A model generated the notes under the pieces. The model was not told where the DNA came from, ran no database searches, and saw nothing but the letters and a program-made list of their open reading frames with translations. Position numbers and translations under genes: made by a program. From Mactromeris polynyma (Eukaryota; Mollusca; Bivalvia; Venerida; Mactridae): 64,000 nt of DNA. The stretch lies in contig JASFXZ010000016.1 of the NCBI GenBank assembly GCA_032209605.1, positions 8,432,001-8,496,000 of the forward strand, read 5' to 3'. This document shows positions 13,265 through 25,093 of this stretch, in pieces (within the stretch, counting starts at the first letter, position 1; every line of letters starts with the position of its first letter).

Positions 13265-15237
13265 ATCATGGAGCTTTAATAAAAAAAAAAACAAGTGTTT
13301 AATTTTTTTCACCTAAGAATTTCTTAAATTTTTTATCAAAATTTTATTAAAATGTAATGATAAAATATGTATCCCTATGTGTGATGCCTGCACTAAAAAT
13401 TCAATTATTGTAATATTTTGCTGTGGAAAACCCTATTGGTATGCTAAAGTTAAGTTTAAAATTTCTGAAGAATCTTGGAGATGAATTTTCAAAATACATT
13501 GGTATCCACAAAAAAAAAGATTTTGCATTAAAAATTCCACAATACGAGTCAATTATTTGAAACAAATAGTTATAAACCAATGTGAACTTTGAGCTATCTG
13601 GTGTAAACTATGACATCTGAATAGTATACAGAGATAACAGCCCGACAAGCTAGTGATTTGACAGTTTGCCGCACCACAAGATACGGACGGAGTGTATGGC
13701 TGTTGAAATAATTAAAATATAACTTGATGAACTGAAGGAAGCTTTTCCACTTCTCAATGTTTCCCCTTGAGTGCTATAGAAATAATATAGCAGTAATAAG
13801 AATATAACCAGTTTATGTACCCAAGTTTTGACATAAGACTAGTAATTGTATCTAGACATTTTCTGTATGAAAAGTTAAACATGACACAATGTCAGTAATT
13901 TTAACCTGAACATTTGTGTCATCCCGAAAATCTATTAAATTTATATTCCATTACGATATATCCGAAATGTAAAAGATAATTCCGTTACAGGGTCTGTGAA
14001 ATCAGAGTATAATTTGTAATAGTTTTAAAACTGACTAGATAAATTACCAAAGAAATTTGAGATGGCAGGTCCCGTTAGTGATCAATTATATACAATTTTA
14101 TATAAAGTCACATTTATTTCTAGCCAGCCTAATATCATGGAGGCTTTTTTCTATCACGTACATACACGAACATCGGGAATTTATTTCCGATAATTGAATA
14201 CTGGAACTTCTTTTCAACACGCCAATACCACCGAGTACGTGATATTTAATAATAATATTTACCACCCTATCAAATGGTAATACTTTTTCACCATATAAAA
14301 ATTATAATTTTCGTCGCCGTATCACACACACATATCACACACGTATGTTACATATAACAGACAGATTTACCACTCATACATCCTCCGCAGTGAATATTAC
14401 CCTATATACCCTGTAGATGACAGCTCTGTGCATGGCCAGAAGGTTTGCCTAATAACAAATATTCCCCTGGATTTGTTTAATACCAGTAAAAGTTTATATG
14501 AAATGACAACTACCAGGGAAATTCTTTATTAAAACAATGTTCAAATAATTAAAATACATGTGATGTATTACACTGTATCTCAATGTTATATTGAGGATGT
14601 GGACCGACTAAAACAAAGATAATTACATATTTTATATAATCAAATATTTTCAACAAACTATTATCCAAATGATAATACAACAATCATTACAATTCAGATA
14701 TTCCAATACGGCAATTTCCACTGGAGACCCAGTATTCATATTTCGGCAAAAAGTAATCACACATTAGTTAATGATGTTGATTTCCCCCCCCCCCCCAAGA
14801 GCTGATTTACAATTATATTTACATCTCATTTTACCCCCACTATTTTTATTTTTGGAAGGGGTCATCAAGATGGTGCTGGGGTTGAATTTCGGATTTTCCC
14901 AGGCAGACATTTTGATGTAGGAATATAAGATTAGATATATTAACAGCCAATCCCTGAAGTAGTGGTTCTAGAAAGTAGTTTTCTGGGAGGGGGGGATTAT
15001 GTAAGTCTCAAATTTTCACCTTTTTTCTTTCGAAATTTTTCTGCTTGTTGCTTCAATATAATAAAACATTTGCATCACAGGCATAGACGGCAGCTATCAA
15101 ATTTCAGCCATTATAATTAATTATGTAACATATGTGGTGTTTATAGTTTCAATAATTATGACAAATTAAGTGAATGTTTGATGCTGATTATGTATATATT
15201 TACTGTTGTCACCTGAAGCAAAGCCTGTAGAAGGTTT
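13265..15237. other. Intergenic DNA, nothing recognised
   Basis: AT-rich, with homopolymer tracts including a C run near 14784-14798 and a G run near 14990. No coding frame or delimitable repeat was identified. Confidence 0.45.
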
Positions 15238-15700
15238 TTGTCAAATTCAAATATATTTATTGTATAAATGGCCCATACACAAAAATATTACAATACACAA
15301 AACAATCAATTCATGATCATTTACCCACCTAATATACAATGTATAGTTATAAACCGACATCGATAGGGTATCTATACAGTTAACAACATTCAAACATTGA
15401 AAAATTCAAACATCTAATACAATGTACAAAAGTCTAGTTCAAAGCAGAGATGAAGCTACTTCTATATTTAAAAGCTGTATAAACAAACAATGAGACATTC
15501 ATAATTAAAATATCATTATTACTAGCTAAAAGAATATTCAACTTAGATTGAGTAGGATGTTTGGTATATTTTTCTGGAATATATTGTTTTCTGATGTCAG
15601 CATATAATGGACAGAACATTAAAAAGTGGTATTCATCTTCTATCATGTCACTGCAATACTTGCAAAAGCGTTGATTACGTGGTACATTTTGATGTCTGCC
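15238..15700 (-). pseudogene. Non-LTR retrotransposon remnant, C-terminal tail of the ORF2-type protein
   Basis: On the minus strand the frame around 15434-15690 reads GRHQNVPRNQRFCKYC, then EDEYHFLMFCPLYADIRKQY and a tail rich in hydrophobic residues, ending at 15434. The arrangement CxxC..EDExHFL..CPxY..R..YI is the zinc-knuckle-like C-terminal region common in metazoan non-LTR reverse transcriptase proteins. An in-frame stop lies just upstream, about codon FEKGRHQ minus one, so the piece is dead and 5' truncated. The lower-coordinate side to about 15238 is its likely 3' UTR. No reverse transcriptase or endonuclease domain remains. Confidence 0.7.
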
Positions 15701-15786
15701 TTTTTCAAATTAACAAAGAAACGTCTACTATTCATAAAGTCTATGCAATTGACATATGGTTCCAAGATAAAATTTGTTTTAAAATA

Positions 15787-17480
15787 TACTATAGGGGCTA
15801 GAAGGTCGTGGTTTTTGTTGTCAATATGCTATAGGGGCTAGAAGGTCGTGGTTTTTGTCAATATGCTATAGGGGCAGAAGGCCGTGGTTTTTGTCAATAT
15901 GCTATAGGGGCTAGAAGGTCGTGGTTTTTGTTGTCAATATGCTATAGGGGCTAGAAGGTTATGGTTTTTGTTGTCAATATGCTATAGGGGCTAGAAGGTC
16001 GTGGTTTTTGTCCATATGCTATAGTGGCTAGAAGGTCGTGGTTTTTGTCAATATGCTATAGGGGCTAGAAGGTCATGGTTTTTGTTGTCAATATGCTATA
16101 GGGGCTAGAAGGTCATGGTTTTTGTTGTCAATATGCTATAGGGGCTAGAATGTCGTGGTTTTTGTCAATATACCATAGGGGCTAGAAGGTCGTGGTTTTT
16201 GTCGTCAATATGCTATAGGGGCTAGAAGGTCATGGTTTTTGTCGTCAATATGCTATAGGGGCTAGAAGGTCGTGGTTTTTGTCGTCAATATGCTATAGGG
16301 GCTAGAAGGTCGTGGTTTTTGTCGTCAATATGCTATAGGGGCTAGAAGGTCGTGGTTTTTGTCGTCAACATGCTATAGGGGCTAGAAGGTCGTGGTTTTT
16401 GTTGTCAACATGCTATAGGGGCTAGAAGGTCGTGGTTTTTGTTGTCAACATGCTATAGGGGCTAGAAGGTCGTGGTTTTTGTTGTCAACATGCTATAGGG
16501 GCTAGAAGGTCGTGGTTTTTGTTGTCAACATGCTATAGGGGCTAGAAGGTCGTGGTTTTTGTTGTCAACATGCTATAGGGGCTAGAAGGTCGTGGTTTTT
16601 GTCAATATGCTATAGGGGCTAGAAGGTCATGGTTTTTGTTGTCAATATGCTATAGGGGCTAGAAGGTCGTGGTTTTTGTCCATATGCTATAGTGGCTAGA
16701 AGGTCATGGTTTTTGTCAATATGCTATAGGGGCTAGAAGGTCATGGTTTTTGTTGTCAATATGCTATAGGGGCTAGAAGGTCATGGTTTTTGTTGTCAAT
16801 ATGCTATAGGGGCTAGAAGGTCGTGGTTTTTGTCAATATACCATAGGGGCTAGAAGGTCGTGGTTTTTGTCGTCAATATGCTATAGGGGCTAGAAGGTCA
16901 TGGTTTTTGTCGTCAATATGCTATAGGGGCTAGAAGGTCGTGGTTTTTGTCGTCAATATGCTATAGGGGCTAGAAGGTCGTGGTTTTTGTTGTCAATATG
17001 CTATAGGGGCTAGAAGGTCGTGGTTTTTGTTGTCAATATGCTATAGGGGCTAGAAGGTCGTGGTTTTTGTTGTCAATATGCTATAGGGGCTAGAAGGTCG
17101 TGGTTTTTGTTGTCAATATGCTATAGGGGCTAGAAGGTCGTGGTTTTTGTTGTCAATATGCTATAGGGGCTAGAAGGTCGTGGTTTTTGTCAATATGCTA
17201 TAGGGGCTAGAAGGTCATGGTTTTTGTTGTCAATATGCTATAGGGGCTAGAAGGTCATGGTTTTTGTTGTCAATATGCTATAGGGGCTAGAAGGTCGTGG
17301 TTTTTGTTGTCAATATGCTATAGGGGCTAGAAGGTCGTGGTTTTTGTCGTCAATATGCTATAGGGGCTAGAAGGTCGTGGTTTTTGTCAATATACTATAG
17401 GGGCTAGAAGGCCGTGGTTTTTGTCAATATACTATAGGGGCTAGAAGGCCGTGGTTTTTGTCTATATGCTATAGGGGCTA
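15787..17480. repeat. Minisatellite of 37/40-bp units, about 43 copies
   Basis: A unit with the core 'gctataggggctagaagg' followed by 'tcgtggtttttg' repeats about 43 times plus a partial last copy. Unit length alternates mostly between 40 bp (with 'ttg' or 'tcg' before 'tcaatatg') and 37 bp (without it). Rare variants ('tatagtggc', 'taccatagg') allow a higher-order structure to be seen. The array starts directly beside the retrotransposon remnant. Confidence 0.97.
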
Positions 17481-18110
17481 TGCATGTATACAAACACTGG
17501 TATATAAATCTGTGACAGAATTGTTAAACAATTGAATATTTTGAGACAATGCAATATAGAAGTCCTTCCATTTTGTGAAATCCTGGTTCCATTACATTAA
17601 AAAGGTCTTATTACTGATTATGGTAGTGATGCAAAATCAGACTATTTTTCATGATCGATAATGAAATAAAATTAAACGGATGAAACACATTCACAACCAA
17701 AAACTATCAAATGCAGCTGTAAGTTATAATTGTCCGGTTGCAATACAACCGATGAACAAATTAAACAAAAATTGTATTTGGCACAAAAATATGGAAATGA
17801 ACTGAAGCAGTGTTAAATTTCACATAGTATATAATTATGATGAATTTAATTTCTTTGGCATATTATGGATTTAGTTTATATATCGTAAAAAATTGAAAAA
17901 ATGTTACGTTAAAATGGCAAAAATAAAATTCAAGAGTCACTAAATACCACAGAAAGTTCCAAACTAGATGCCAAGGGCAACATGTCAAGCACACACCAAT
18001 TGAAGAGCATGAGGAATACATTAATATTATTATTAATATATTAATGCTAAACAGTGCATATCTATTACACCCATATTTTACCTTTGATCCTGCGATAAAT
18101 GACATTGTCC
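17481..18110. other. Intergenic DNA, nothing recognised
   Basis: AT-rich, without a supported gene or repeat. Confidence 0.4.
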
Positions 18111-18760
18111 TATTCTGGAAAAGATGTTTTTGACCAATTTGACCACAAAGTGTGACCTTGACCTTTGAGCTTCAAACACGGTTCTTGAACGCTACTCACC
18201 ATCTCTTCATGGTGAACATTTATCCACAGTAATTTAATAATCTCCCAATAAATGACAGTGTAATATTCCGGACAAGATGTTTAGATCCCTCTGTAAGCGT
18301 GACCTGGACCTTTTTGCTACAGACACCGGTCTTGCACGAGATGCACCATGTCATCATGATGAACATCTATGTTAAGTAATTTGAAAATTCCTCAATAAAT
18401 GACAGTGTAATATTCCGGAAAAGATGTTTTAGACCCATCTTTTGATGTTTGACCTCTAAGTGTGACCTTGACCTTTGAGCAACGGACATGTGTTTCGCAA
18501 AAAATACACAGTCTCGTCATGGTCAACATTTATGCCTAGTAATTTAAAAATCCCACAACAAATGACAGTGGTATGGTCATGACACAATGTTTAAGACCCA
18601 ATTTTGATATTTGACCTCTAAGTGTGACTTTGACCTTCATGCTTCGTACATGGGTCTTGTGCGTGACATGCCGTCACATCATGGTGAACATTTGTGCCAA
18701 GTAATTTTGAAAATCCCTCAATAAATGACCAAATCCAAACAGATACACAAACATGCACCG
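18111..18760. repeat. Tandem ladder of ~150-160-bp units with nuclear-receptor half-sites, set 1
   Basis: Four diverged units carry 'agtgtgaccttgaccttt' or variants at about 18152, 18300, 18462 and 18623. Each is followed by 'gaacatttatg', 'aagtaattt' and 'aataaatgacagtgtaata'. The core reversed reads AAAGGTCAAGGTCA, which contains TCAAGGTCA, the extended half-site of ERR/SF-1/FTZ-F1 receptors. Similar ladders are, to my knowledge, common interspersed repeats in bivalve genomes. Confidence 0.8.
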
Positions 18761-18989
18761 GGCGGCCGTTGTGGTAACTATGTCAAGCTCACCGCAAATG
18801 GGCTCGACAAAAATTGAAGATTTTACTGGCTACTTATTGTTATTTTTTGTTATTTATTGCATCTGTGGTAGCAAAGAATTAAACTAGAAATGTGTCACAG
18901 ATACAGATGGCCTGCTTTGCGATATGTGACACAGAAATTAGTGTTTATTTGAGCTTTGATAATATACAAATATATTTTAGACATAGACA

Positions 18990-19490
18990 ATATACTCCGG
19001 AAACAAAAATTATGTTTTTAGTAACAGTGACCTTGAACCTAGGAGGATGGGTTTTGGGCGCGCAACACAGCGTCTAGTTATGAAGATCACATGTGCCAAG
19101 TTATTTTGAGATCCATCCATCCATAATGAAGTTATAGCCCGTACAAGATAATTCTATTTTTAGTAACAGTGACCTTGACCTTAGGAGGCTAGATGTTTTG
19201 TGCGACACATCGTCTTGTTATGGTGATCAAATGTACCAAGTAATTTTGAAGTCCATCCATCCTTAATGAAGTTATAGCCCGGACAAGAAAATTCCATTTT
19301 TAGTAATGGTGACCTTGACCTTGAAGGCTTGGTGTTGTGCACGACACATCATCTTGTTAAGGAGATCACATGTGCCAAGTTATTTTGAAATCCCTACATA
19401 CATACTGAAGTTACAGACCGGACCAGAATACACACACACACATGGACAGGAGCAACTTTTAATGCCCCCCCCTCCCACATATATGACTGG
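18990..19490. repeat. Tandem ladder with nuclear-receptor half-sites, set 2
   Basis: Three units of about 140 bp contain 'agtgaccttgacctt' variants (about 19025, 19163 and 19307), then 'gatcacatgtgccaagt', 'ccatccat' and 'gaagttatagcccg'. The set ends in a 'cacacacaca' run and a C-rich tract. It is related to set 1 but is a distinct subfamily. Confidence 0.75.
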
Positions 19491-20832
19491 GGCATAAAAA
19501 TGACCAACTTGACTTTATCCAGTTGTAATAGTTCAATAGCATTATGCACATACTAACATCTGTACTTTTTCTCAAGAGTATCAACAATAGTAATGCTCCC
19601 GGCAACAATTCATCAAGTTAAATAATTTATTGCTGTATCACTTAGAGGAGCAATTTTTTTTTCAATGACAGTGGTCAAGTCTAACCTATTTGTGCCCCAC
19701 TTCTGATTCTTGTGCAAGAACAGCTCAGTTCTAGTTGGTAACCCAGGAACACTGGCAAGGTCATACGACCCCTATACTGACTGAAATACCATGGAGTACA
19801 ACTATATACGCCTTGTACAACAAAAGTCAGACCCAACAGTGCGCGCTCGCTCGCCCAAAATAACCTTGCCCTACCTAAGATATATATAATATATGGTCAG
19901 ACTCTTCATTTGAATCAAATCCTTGCTGAACTAAAGGAGTATTTTATTGTTAATAAATTCTAACAAATTAAAAAGTTCATTGAGAATATTAAACACAAAG
20001 AAAGTAAATCTTCATTTGTCTCCTGACTTCTACCCCTGAATGTCTCATATTGTATCAATACTAGTTGATAACAGTCATTAATTAAAACCCATTAATTTTA
20101 ACTGTAGACACCACTCAATATTCTCCACCTTTCAAAATTATGCCCATAAAGTTTGAACACAGGTGAAATGAAACAATAAAACTCAAGAAATTGTATGTAA
20201 AATGCAATTAAAATATGAAATTATTCTATACATCATCGGATATATTCAAAACAGGAATGAAAAACATCTTACTGTAAAGATATAACAAACAGTTTTCAAA
20301 GTTAATATTTTATTTTAACTTTTGACAATCGTTTCCATGTTAACAATTACAGACTAACGCACAAACAAATGCAACTATAACAAATCAACATAATGCCATT
20401 TATGAAATACAGTATGCAAAACTGTTATACATCTCGTAAGTTAAAATATACAATTCTCAAAATCATAAAAAATATTGTCATGGTAACAGTTATATAGAAA
20501 TTATATTAAAACAAATAATATATAAGAATATTTACAGAATTGAAAAAGATCAGAAAACTAACATTGAAGCATAATTGTTATAACAAAGATAATAAAACAT
20601 TGTGGTGCTACTATAAAATAATTTATAGTTTTTACATGAATTCATTTAAAAAATATTTTTTTATTTTCAGATGGCAGTCAATTTGTGCTTCAAATACATG
20701 TATATTATAAAATATTATGCAAGGCTCCTGAAAATAAACAGCCTAAACTTACTCAAAAGGAGAGTTCTATAGCAAGGACAAAATCAAATGAGTCAATAGT
20801 CGAAATAACAATCAAATAATATTGTCATACAG
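19491..20832. other. Intergenic DNA, nothing recognised
   Basis: AT-rich, with a short CpG-containing stretch near 19845. No gene seen. Confidence 0.4.
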
Positions 20833-20986
20833 TAAAACATCACTTAAAGACCACCTCAATAATAAGACCACCTCTAATTTAAGACCACCCTTAAAAGTTA
20901 ATATTTACTGTTCGACCTCAATATTAAGACCACATCAATATTAAGACCAGTTTCAAGGGTCCCAAAAGTGGTCTTATTATTGAGGT
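20830..20986. repeat. Inverted-repeat element with 19-bp arms
   Basis: 'acctcaataataagaccac' at 20853-20871 is exactly inverted at 20968-20986. The interior repeats 'aagaccacc' and 'tcaatattaagacca' several times, and the left flank begins 'cagtaaaacatcactta', which resembles a pogo-type terminus. It is probably a degraded MITE. Confidence 0.6.
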
Positions 20987-22015
20987 ATATTAATTTAGAA
21001 TGATTGGAGAAAGTATGCACCCATTTCTGATGTTAGCTCACAATTTCTACCAGTTTACAACTTTCAAGCATCTGGACTTCAATCCCATTTCACAGATAAC
21101 TTGTATATTGTCAGTAATAATTAACTATCATACGTACTAAGGACTAAAAGAGCAACAAGTGCATTTGATTATAAATAAACAGTTGCTAGTTGTCCTTACA
21201 TCCCTGGATACAGAGAAATCCTTTGTCATAGACTTCTAACTTATGCATGAAAAGCAACACTTGCTTGAGGAAAGACACCAAATGAGAACACCTGTTAGGT
21301 AAAATGATCAACATACAATATTTAATATTGTTGAGAAACAAGCTTGAATTCCAACACCAAACACAACCCTAGCTACAAATTTCTGTAAGAACTACATTCT
21401 GCATATCTACGGTTCTTTGCAGTATAAGTCTATGCTCATAGAAACCAAATACAAGAACCAGAAAGCCACATCACTTAGTCAGTACAAACTATCATGTCCA
21501 TAGGACACACAATCCCTCTTGATGTGTAATTTACATGCAATAAATTAAAGAAATTCATTCAAATAATGTGACATATCAAACAATGTTTTGTAGATCCAAG
21601 ACAACAACGTCATCACAGATAAATCATAACTTAAAAAAATATGACTGGTGAAAATTTCAACATGCATATATATTGGAATTCAAACCATACCATAATTTTT
21701 ATGTGTTTCAAGAAAGCAGAAACAAGATGCTATATGTATGCATTTGCATGATAAAACAATACAATCATCATGTGTAAATAGACGAAGCAATGGCACCACG
21801 ATAAGTCACTGAAAGACAACATAACGATAATCACCAAGAATAACGTAAAAACTTGAAGCCATATAACTTTTCTATTCCATATACTTCTCAAACTTCTCAA
21901 TTGGAATCAGAGGTGAAGGATACATTCTCTCTATATCCCCTGAAGTTGCTTCAGCATGTAACTTCTTCCAATATATGCAATACAAACATTTTCTTCAAAT
22001 GTAAAATCATGAATA
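20987..22015. other. DNA beyond the 3' end of znf236, nothing recognised
   Basis: AT-rich non-coding sequence. It could belong to a long znf236 3' UTR, but no evidence decides this. Confidence 0.35.
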
Positions 22016-22340
22016 CACTGCAACTCCATTACTACGTGGTCGGTTATAGCGCGATATCCATTATAACGCGATGTCGTCATGGCTCCCGATTTTTTTCATG
22101 AAAAATCCTAAATTTTTCAAAAAAAGAAGAAAAATCGATCAAAATCGTATTTTTCTGCGATTTGAAAAATCCTAAAATTTGTCAAAAAAGAAAAATTGAT
22201 CAAAACCGTATTTTTCCGCGATTTGCTGTCTGCTCTTTCGCGAAAAAACGTGCTGTCTTTAGATTTTAACGCGGTCAGATATAACGCGATCGCGAGTCTT
22301 TGGACCCCCCCCCCGATCGCGTTGTAATGGAGTTGCAGTG
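22016..22340. mobile_element. MITE with 21-bp terminal inverted repeats and TA target site
   Basis: The ends match in inverted orientation over 21 bp with one mismatch (CACTGCAACTCCATTA at the left, TAATGGAGTTGCAGTG at the right), flanked by TA at 22014-22015 and 22341-22342. The subterminal 'ttataacgcgat' is typical of pogo/Tigger-like elements. Inside, about 60 bp ('aaaaatcctaaa', 'tcaaaa', 'cgtatttttc', 'gcgatttg') is tandemly duplicated. No transposase. Confidence 0.85.
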
Positions 22341-22679
22341 TACCCCACTGCAATTATGGACATTAAATGCTAACATCACCACTTTCTAAACTTATCACAT
22401 TGCAATAAACATTAACACCTTCAAAAGGTAACAAAGCCTGAAAGTCAAACTTTACACTGTTAAAACATTTATGTATCACATTGATCAACTGAATGTTTAA
22501 ATAAAGCATTGTTTTTTTTTTCGTTGTTGATGATAAAACAAACTCTCTGAACATGCCATATTTCATACAACAATGTTATCAACTTGTTTTTAGTCTGAAA
22601 TTTTAAGGAGAATACCAGATTTGTCCTACAGTAAGGACAAGATGAAGCAAATACTACAGAAATGGATTTCTTAACCACT

Positions 22680-22685
22680 TTTATT
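22680..22685 (-). terminator. ZNF236: Candidate znf236 poly(A) signal
   Basis: AATAAA on the minus strand (tttatt on plus) about 300 bases after the znf236 stop. It is the nearest canonical hexamer I see. A longer 3' UTR is not excluded. Confidence 0.45.
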
Positions 22686-22756
22686 CATTTTTCAAAGCAA
22701 AAAAATACATAAAATAATAACATAGACTTAGAGTGCACCCGACTTTTAATAAAACA

Positions 22757-22939
22757 CAGGGGTTCCATTTGACCCTTTGTCCCCAGGAATTTCCAAAATG
22801 CCACATTTTGACCCTTAGGATTCTGGCTGAAAGGTTGAATTTTTTCTCTAAATTATAAGTAATTTTGCTATATCATGGTAAGATCCAGTCAGAAATTATC
22901 AAAATGACCCTTGAGATTCAGCACCAAGCGGAACCCCTG
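22757..22939. mobile_element. CAGGG-family MITE in the znf236 3' UTR
   Basis: A 183-bp unit with perfect 10-bp inverted ends (CAGGGGTTCC and GGAACCCCTG) flanked by a perfect 6-bp duplication, AAAACA (22751-22756 and 22940-22945). It lies between the znf236 stop codon and its nearest poly(A) signal, so it is probably transcribed as part of the 3' UTR. Confidence 0.8.
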
Positions 22940-22986
22940 AAAACAGATACGTTTCTCATCATAAAGAAGAGAACTATCCATCTAAT

Positions 22987-25093
22987 TCAATTGCTGAAGA
23001 AATCTGAAACTTCACTGAGGTTTATATCTTGTGTAATCACTTGATCTTTGTCTCCCACCGACTCATTCACAGAATCCCCAGTTACATCGTTCTGCAGTTT
23101 TGCCGCAGATTTCCGCAAGTTCATAGAATTGACCATATCTGCATGATGCGCACGTTTTATATGTGTTTTAAGGTTTCCTTTCTGTGTGAATGCTGTATCA
23201 CAGTACTGACATCTATGTGGTCTCTCCCCACTGTGTTTCTTCAGATGTATCTGTAGAGCATTCTTCTGGTTAAAGGCTTTACCACATATAATACATCCAA
23301 ATGGTCGCTCTCCTGTAATAATCACAATATCATACATGTATAAATTTCTATGCTTTACCAGTGGACCTAAAAATGTCTCACTCATTTTTATGAACAGAAC
23401 AGAATATACATTTTATTTAGGATTTAAACAGTGTGTTTCTCATTCATTACATAAATAAATACATACAAATACATACAAATACATACAAATACATACATAT
23501 ACATACAAATACATACAAATACATACAAATACATACATATACATACAAATACATACAAATACATACATATACATACAAATACATACAAATACATACAAAT
23601 ACATACATATACATACAAATACATACAAATACATACAAATACATACAAATACATGTAAAGTTGTATAAAGTCAAAGTCATATTTACATGGAAAACAATTA
23701 AGGAAAGTGATTGTACAAATTTAACATATAAGTTGTTACGTTTATGCATACTGTTTTTAATTGCATTTGTCAGTACTTGCCAAATTAAATACTTGTCTAC
23801 ATCATTTAATGGCTTGCAAATTCATGGAATTGTACTGAGTATTACAAACATATTTTGTTTCATTGTACTAGAAGTTTGGTTACTGTACTCATTTGATTAT
23901 GGACGAGGCGTTTCTAGAGTCCTCGAGTATATATTATAAAAAAAATCATTTTCAATTCAGCTAATAGAAATATTATTCAGGTGGTTTACCAATGACAAAC
24001 TATATATAATGTAACATGATAATACATGCATTTGTACATTCACATTTGTATTGATACTAATTGCAATACTGTTTCTATGAACGACTGAGGAAATTCATTT
24101 CATACCATTCAACAACTTATTGCAATAAATATAAAACAAAATGCAGCGATATTTGTTAGAGATCACTAGAATAAACTGGGGAAACAAAAGCATTGTAAAT
24201 AATGACCAGAACAGAATAATTTTGATCTTGTTTCAATTTTTCATGAAACTTCAATAGAACAGATGCTAAATGCAGAAAATTGATGGATAAAGAAACAGTG
24301 TTTTGCTTAAATCTTATATATAATTCATTATGAAATTCCCAAGATATTAAAATTTGCAGAAAGAACACTAAAAGATATTTGCACAGCTTTCAAAGTATCA
24401 TCTCAGAGCAACAAAATGGACTCATTAAAGAGTACAATTACACGCAATAAATACTGGTGTTCATGAGAATTATTCTACCAAAATCATAAAACATTTTCAC
24501 ACAAGCCATTAATATTACTTTTCATGAATATGGTGTCAATTAGACCATGATGAAATGGTATTAGTTATTCTCCTAAAATTGTAATTATCTAAATTTTTAA
24601 TGGTAAATAAACAAGCAGCACAGGGTATAATCATACATCATCTCATGTTTAAATATTTACAGCAAATTAAAGTGCAGCGTTTTTGCTCATTATCTACCTC
24701 TATCACTCCCACATACAAATTTACACTGAAATCATAAGCAAGAAGCAAGATCACCTTAAGAATTAATTTGAGCAAAACTTAAGTGATTAAATCACATTAA
24801 ATCAGCACTATTTAAGTATATAAATATGACGCAAATGCACCGATGACTTTAACTGTAAGACAAACTGAACTGTATCAGATTTAAATGTACTTGGAAAGTT
24901 GAAACAGAAACTACATGTACAAACCTGTATGAATCCGTACATGACGGTCAAGCTGACTAGGTTTCTGAAATCTTTTATCACAATACACACAAATATGGAA
25001 GCCCATTTTCTCTTTCTGAGCACCGGGTGATTTTAAGTGGGTTTTAACGTGCTCCTTTAAGTGACTGTTCCTCTTGAATGACTTCTGGCACAC
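22987..25093 (-). CDS. ZNF236: znf236 exons 27-28: fingers 26-29, module A' and C-terminus (residues 1752-1915)
   Basis: Exon 27 completes finger 26 ([15 protein letters not shown]) and encodes finger 27 ([17 protein letters not shown]), ending HTG in phase 1. Exon 28 has fingers 28 ([17 protein letters not shown]) and 29 ([17 protein letters not shown]) and a 60-residue tail ending SEVSDFFSN. Fingers 26-29 mirror fingers 5-8, including the phase-1 intron after the QKPSQL finger. Confidence 0.93.

Noticed and set aside
15787..17480. CRISPR-like repeat array
   Set aside because: Units are directly adjacent with no unique spacers, in eukaryotic DNA; this is a minisatellite.
23424..23939. Long open frames on both strands rich in Tyr/Ile/His or Tyr/Val/Cys
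   Set aside because: They are translations of the stop-free 10-bp microsatellite in every frame and not genes.
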